Of a stretch of 6,561 nucleotides of DNA, positions 5,635-6,561 are shown piece by piece. The notes beneath the pieces were generated by a model, which saw only the letters and a list, made by a program, of their open reading frames with translations, did no database searches and was not told the origin of the DNA. Numbering within the stretch: the first letter of the stretch is position 1; every line of letters begins with the position of its first letter. Position numbers and translations under genes: made by a program. Where the stretch lies: contig JAQUZK010000078.1 in NCBI GenBank assembly GCA_028691335.1, positions 1 to 6,561 on the forward strand. Reading direction: 5' to 3'. The stretch comes from Candidatus Izemoplasmatales bacterium. Its GTDB lineage: Bacteria > Bacillota_I > Bacilli_A > Izemoplasmatales > Hujiaoplasmataceae.

Positions 5635-6561
5635 TTAATACTCCTCCACATAATTACTTTCAATTTCAACATCAAATCCCAAATCAGTAAAATGCCTGAA
5701 GAATTCTCTTTCAATTGTTGTTTCAATTATTGATCTTGTGAAAGTAATTTTAAACTTGTCTTTGTAGGATACAATAGAACAATTTAATGTATTAAATTTA
5801 CCAGCATATACAGCCGCAGTTACATCAACTATATATGGCTCCATAGATTCAGGAAAATCAATTCTACCTATATTGGTTAAACTCATTGTATTAAGTTTCA
5901 TACCTAACATATTATATCCTATTTTTAAAGCATATTTCTTTAAAAAGTATGGAGTAAATCTTAACAATACATTTTTTTCAAAAGCAACATTTTCACTCAT
6001 TTTTCGAATTAGTTCACTTTTTGTCATTCCTTTTTCAAAACGTTCCTTAACATGTGCTAATAAATTCTCAAAAGTTATATCATCCTCTGTCATCACTAAA
6101 TCTGTTTTAACAAAGTTAGAAAAGTTTCGTAAAGTATTCGATGGAAAATGTTTTCTTAAATTTACAGGCACAAATATTTTTACTGGCGCTTGATTGCTTT
6201 TTATATGTCCTCTGTATCTAATCTGAGTATTATAAATAGTGTACATCATTAAGGCGGCTAAATATTCTGTTATAGTCAAATTATTTTCCCTAGCTAATTG
6301 AAGTATCTTTGAAGTAGAGATAGTTCCCGAAATTAATCCTGTTAAGTCTTCAGAGAGATAAGTTCCCTTAATTCTATAAGCTCTTTTTTCTGGAACGTGT
6401 TTTTTGTTTTTCGGATCGTAGAACTTTGAATTTGCATCTTCATATTCTTCAACCATTGGGCGTTGATTTTTTGTTGGAACTAAGTTATCAGGTTTAATAT
6501 CTTTTCCGGTCAAAACTAAATACTCATAAGTTAAAGCTTTTAATAACATAATAACTCCAGC
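5635..6561 (-). CDS. Condensation/alcohol-acetyltransferase-like acyltransferase, 5' end missing
   Basis: The C-terminal 308 residues of a CoA-dependent acyltransferase of the condensation / alcohol acetyltransferase (AATase, BAHD-like) superfamily. The frame is open to the right edge. The first ATG (6549) is not a start: the preceding codons give AGVI directly before MLLKALTYEYLVLTG, the segment that in relatives follows the catalytic HxxxDG motif. That histidine should lie just outside the window, with roughly 130 or more N-terminal residues. Counting from the 6549 Met, visible family traits are the VPVNLRKHFPSNTLRNFSN segment (127-145), characteristic of the second half of condensation domains, the SLTNIGRIDFPE strand (223-234) and the end YKDKFKITFTRSIIETTIEREFF (262-284). 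Natural substrates are unknown for the bacterial branch; acetylation of an alcohol, amine or lipid is possible. It ends at a TAA one base before the zinc-ribbon membrane protein gene, whose RBS lies within its final codons. Confidence 0.8.
   Translation of the reverse strand, partial: AGVIMLLKALTYEYLVLTGKDIKPDNLVPTKNQRPMVEEYEDANSKFYDPKNKKHVPEKRAYRIKGTYLSEDLTGLISGTISTSKILQLARENNLTITEYLAALMMYTIYNTQIRYRGHIKSNQAPVKIFVPVNLRKHFPSNTLRNFSNFVKTDLVMTEDDITFENLLAHVKERFEKGMTKSELIRKMSENVAFEKNVLLRFTPYFLKKYALKIGYNMLGMKLNTMSLTNIGRIDFPESMEPYIVDVTAAVYAGKFNTLNCSIVSYKDKFKITFTRSIIETTIEREFFRHFTDLGFDVEIESNYVEEY
5641..5647 (-). promoter_or_regulatory. Ribosome binding site of the zinc-ribbon gene inside the acyltransferase end
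   Basis: GGAGGAG on the minus strand encodes the Glu-Glu of the acyltransferase C-terminus and also serves as the Shine-Dalgarno sequence for the ATG at 5633. It decides the downstream start and implies coupled translation. Confidence 0.85.

Noticed and set aside
5634..5726. Longer start of the zinc-ribbon membrane protein at 5726
   Set aside because: It would overlap the acyltransferase gene by about 90 bases. A strong GGAGGAG stands just before the ATG at 5633, and the zinc-ribbon family begins with MxxCxxC.
6547..6549. ATG at 6549 as the start of the acyltransferase
   Set aside because: The frame stays open to the window edge, and the upstream codons (AGVI) continue the family-conserved segment. 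No RBS is present, so it is an internal methionine.

Overview
This AT-rich window looks like the chromosome of a low-GC Bacillota or Mollicutes-related bacterium. Genes are compact and tightly spaced, and good AGGAGG-type ribosome binding sites are present. All seven visible stop codons are TAA or TAG. Tryptophan is written TGG wherever I checked, so the genetic code looks standard rather than the UGA=Trp code of Mycoplasma. Candidate groups are Acholeplasma, Izemoplasma or Haloplasma-like lineages and related Erysipelotrichia or Clostridia. This placement is inference, since no marker gene is present.

Layout, left to right. (1) 1-847, minus strand: the N-terminal 282 codons of a PotA-type spermidine/putrescine ABC transporter ATPase, running off the left edge. 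It has its own RBS and a sigma-A-like promoter. (2) 1089-2268, minus strand: a tight thioredoxin / thioredoxin reductase-like pair ending in a clear intrinsic terminator. The reductase keeps the redox CxxC and FAD motifs but lacks the usual NADPH-binding signatures, which points to the ferredoxin-dependent flavin thioredoxin reductase type. The thioredoxin has the unusual active site WCRPC. (3) 2351-3415, minus strand: a guanylate-kinase-family protein followed by a GNAT acetyltransferase of the spermidine/thialysine acetyltransferase type. (4) 3573-4898, plus strand: a complete KtrB/TrkH-family potassium channel subunit with its own promoter and no KtrA partner in the window. It ends in a long bidirectional terminator shared with the convergent genes. 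(5) 4962-6561, minus strand: a two-gene unit made of the C-terminal part of a condensation/alcohol-acetyltransferase-like acyltransferase (start beyond the right edge), closely coupled to a zinc-ribbon protein with about six membrane segments.

Functional themes are thiol redox homeostasis (Trx and reductase), polyamine handling (PotA and possibly the acetyltransferase), potassium uptake (KtrB), and a poorly characterised membrane-associated acyl-transfer pair. No mobile elements, CRISPR arrays, tRNA or rRNA genes are visible. The strongest leads are the pyridine-nucleotide-independent-looking reductase with its WCRPC thioredoxin, and the acyltransferase/zinc-ribbon membrane protein pair.
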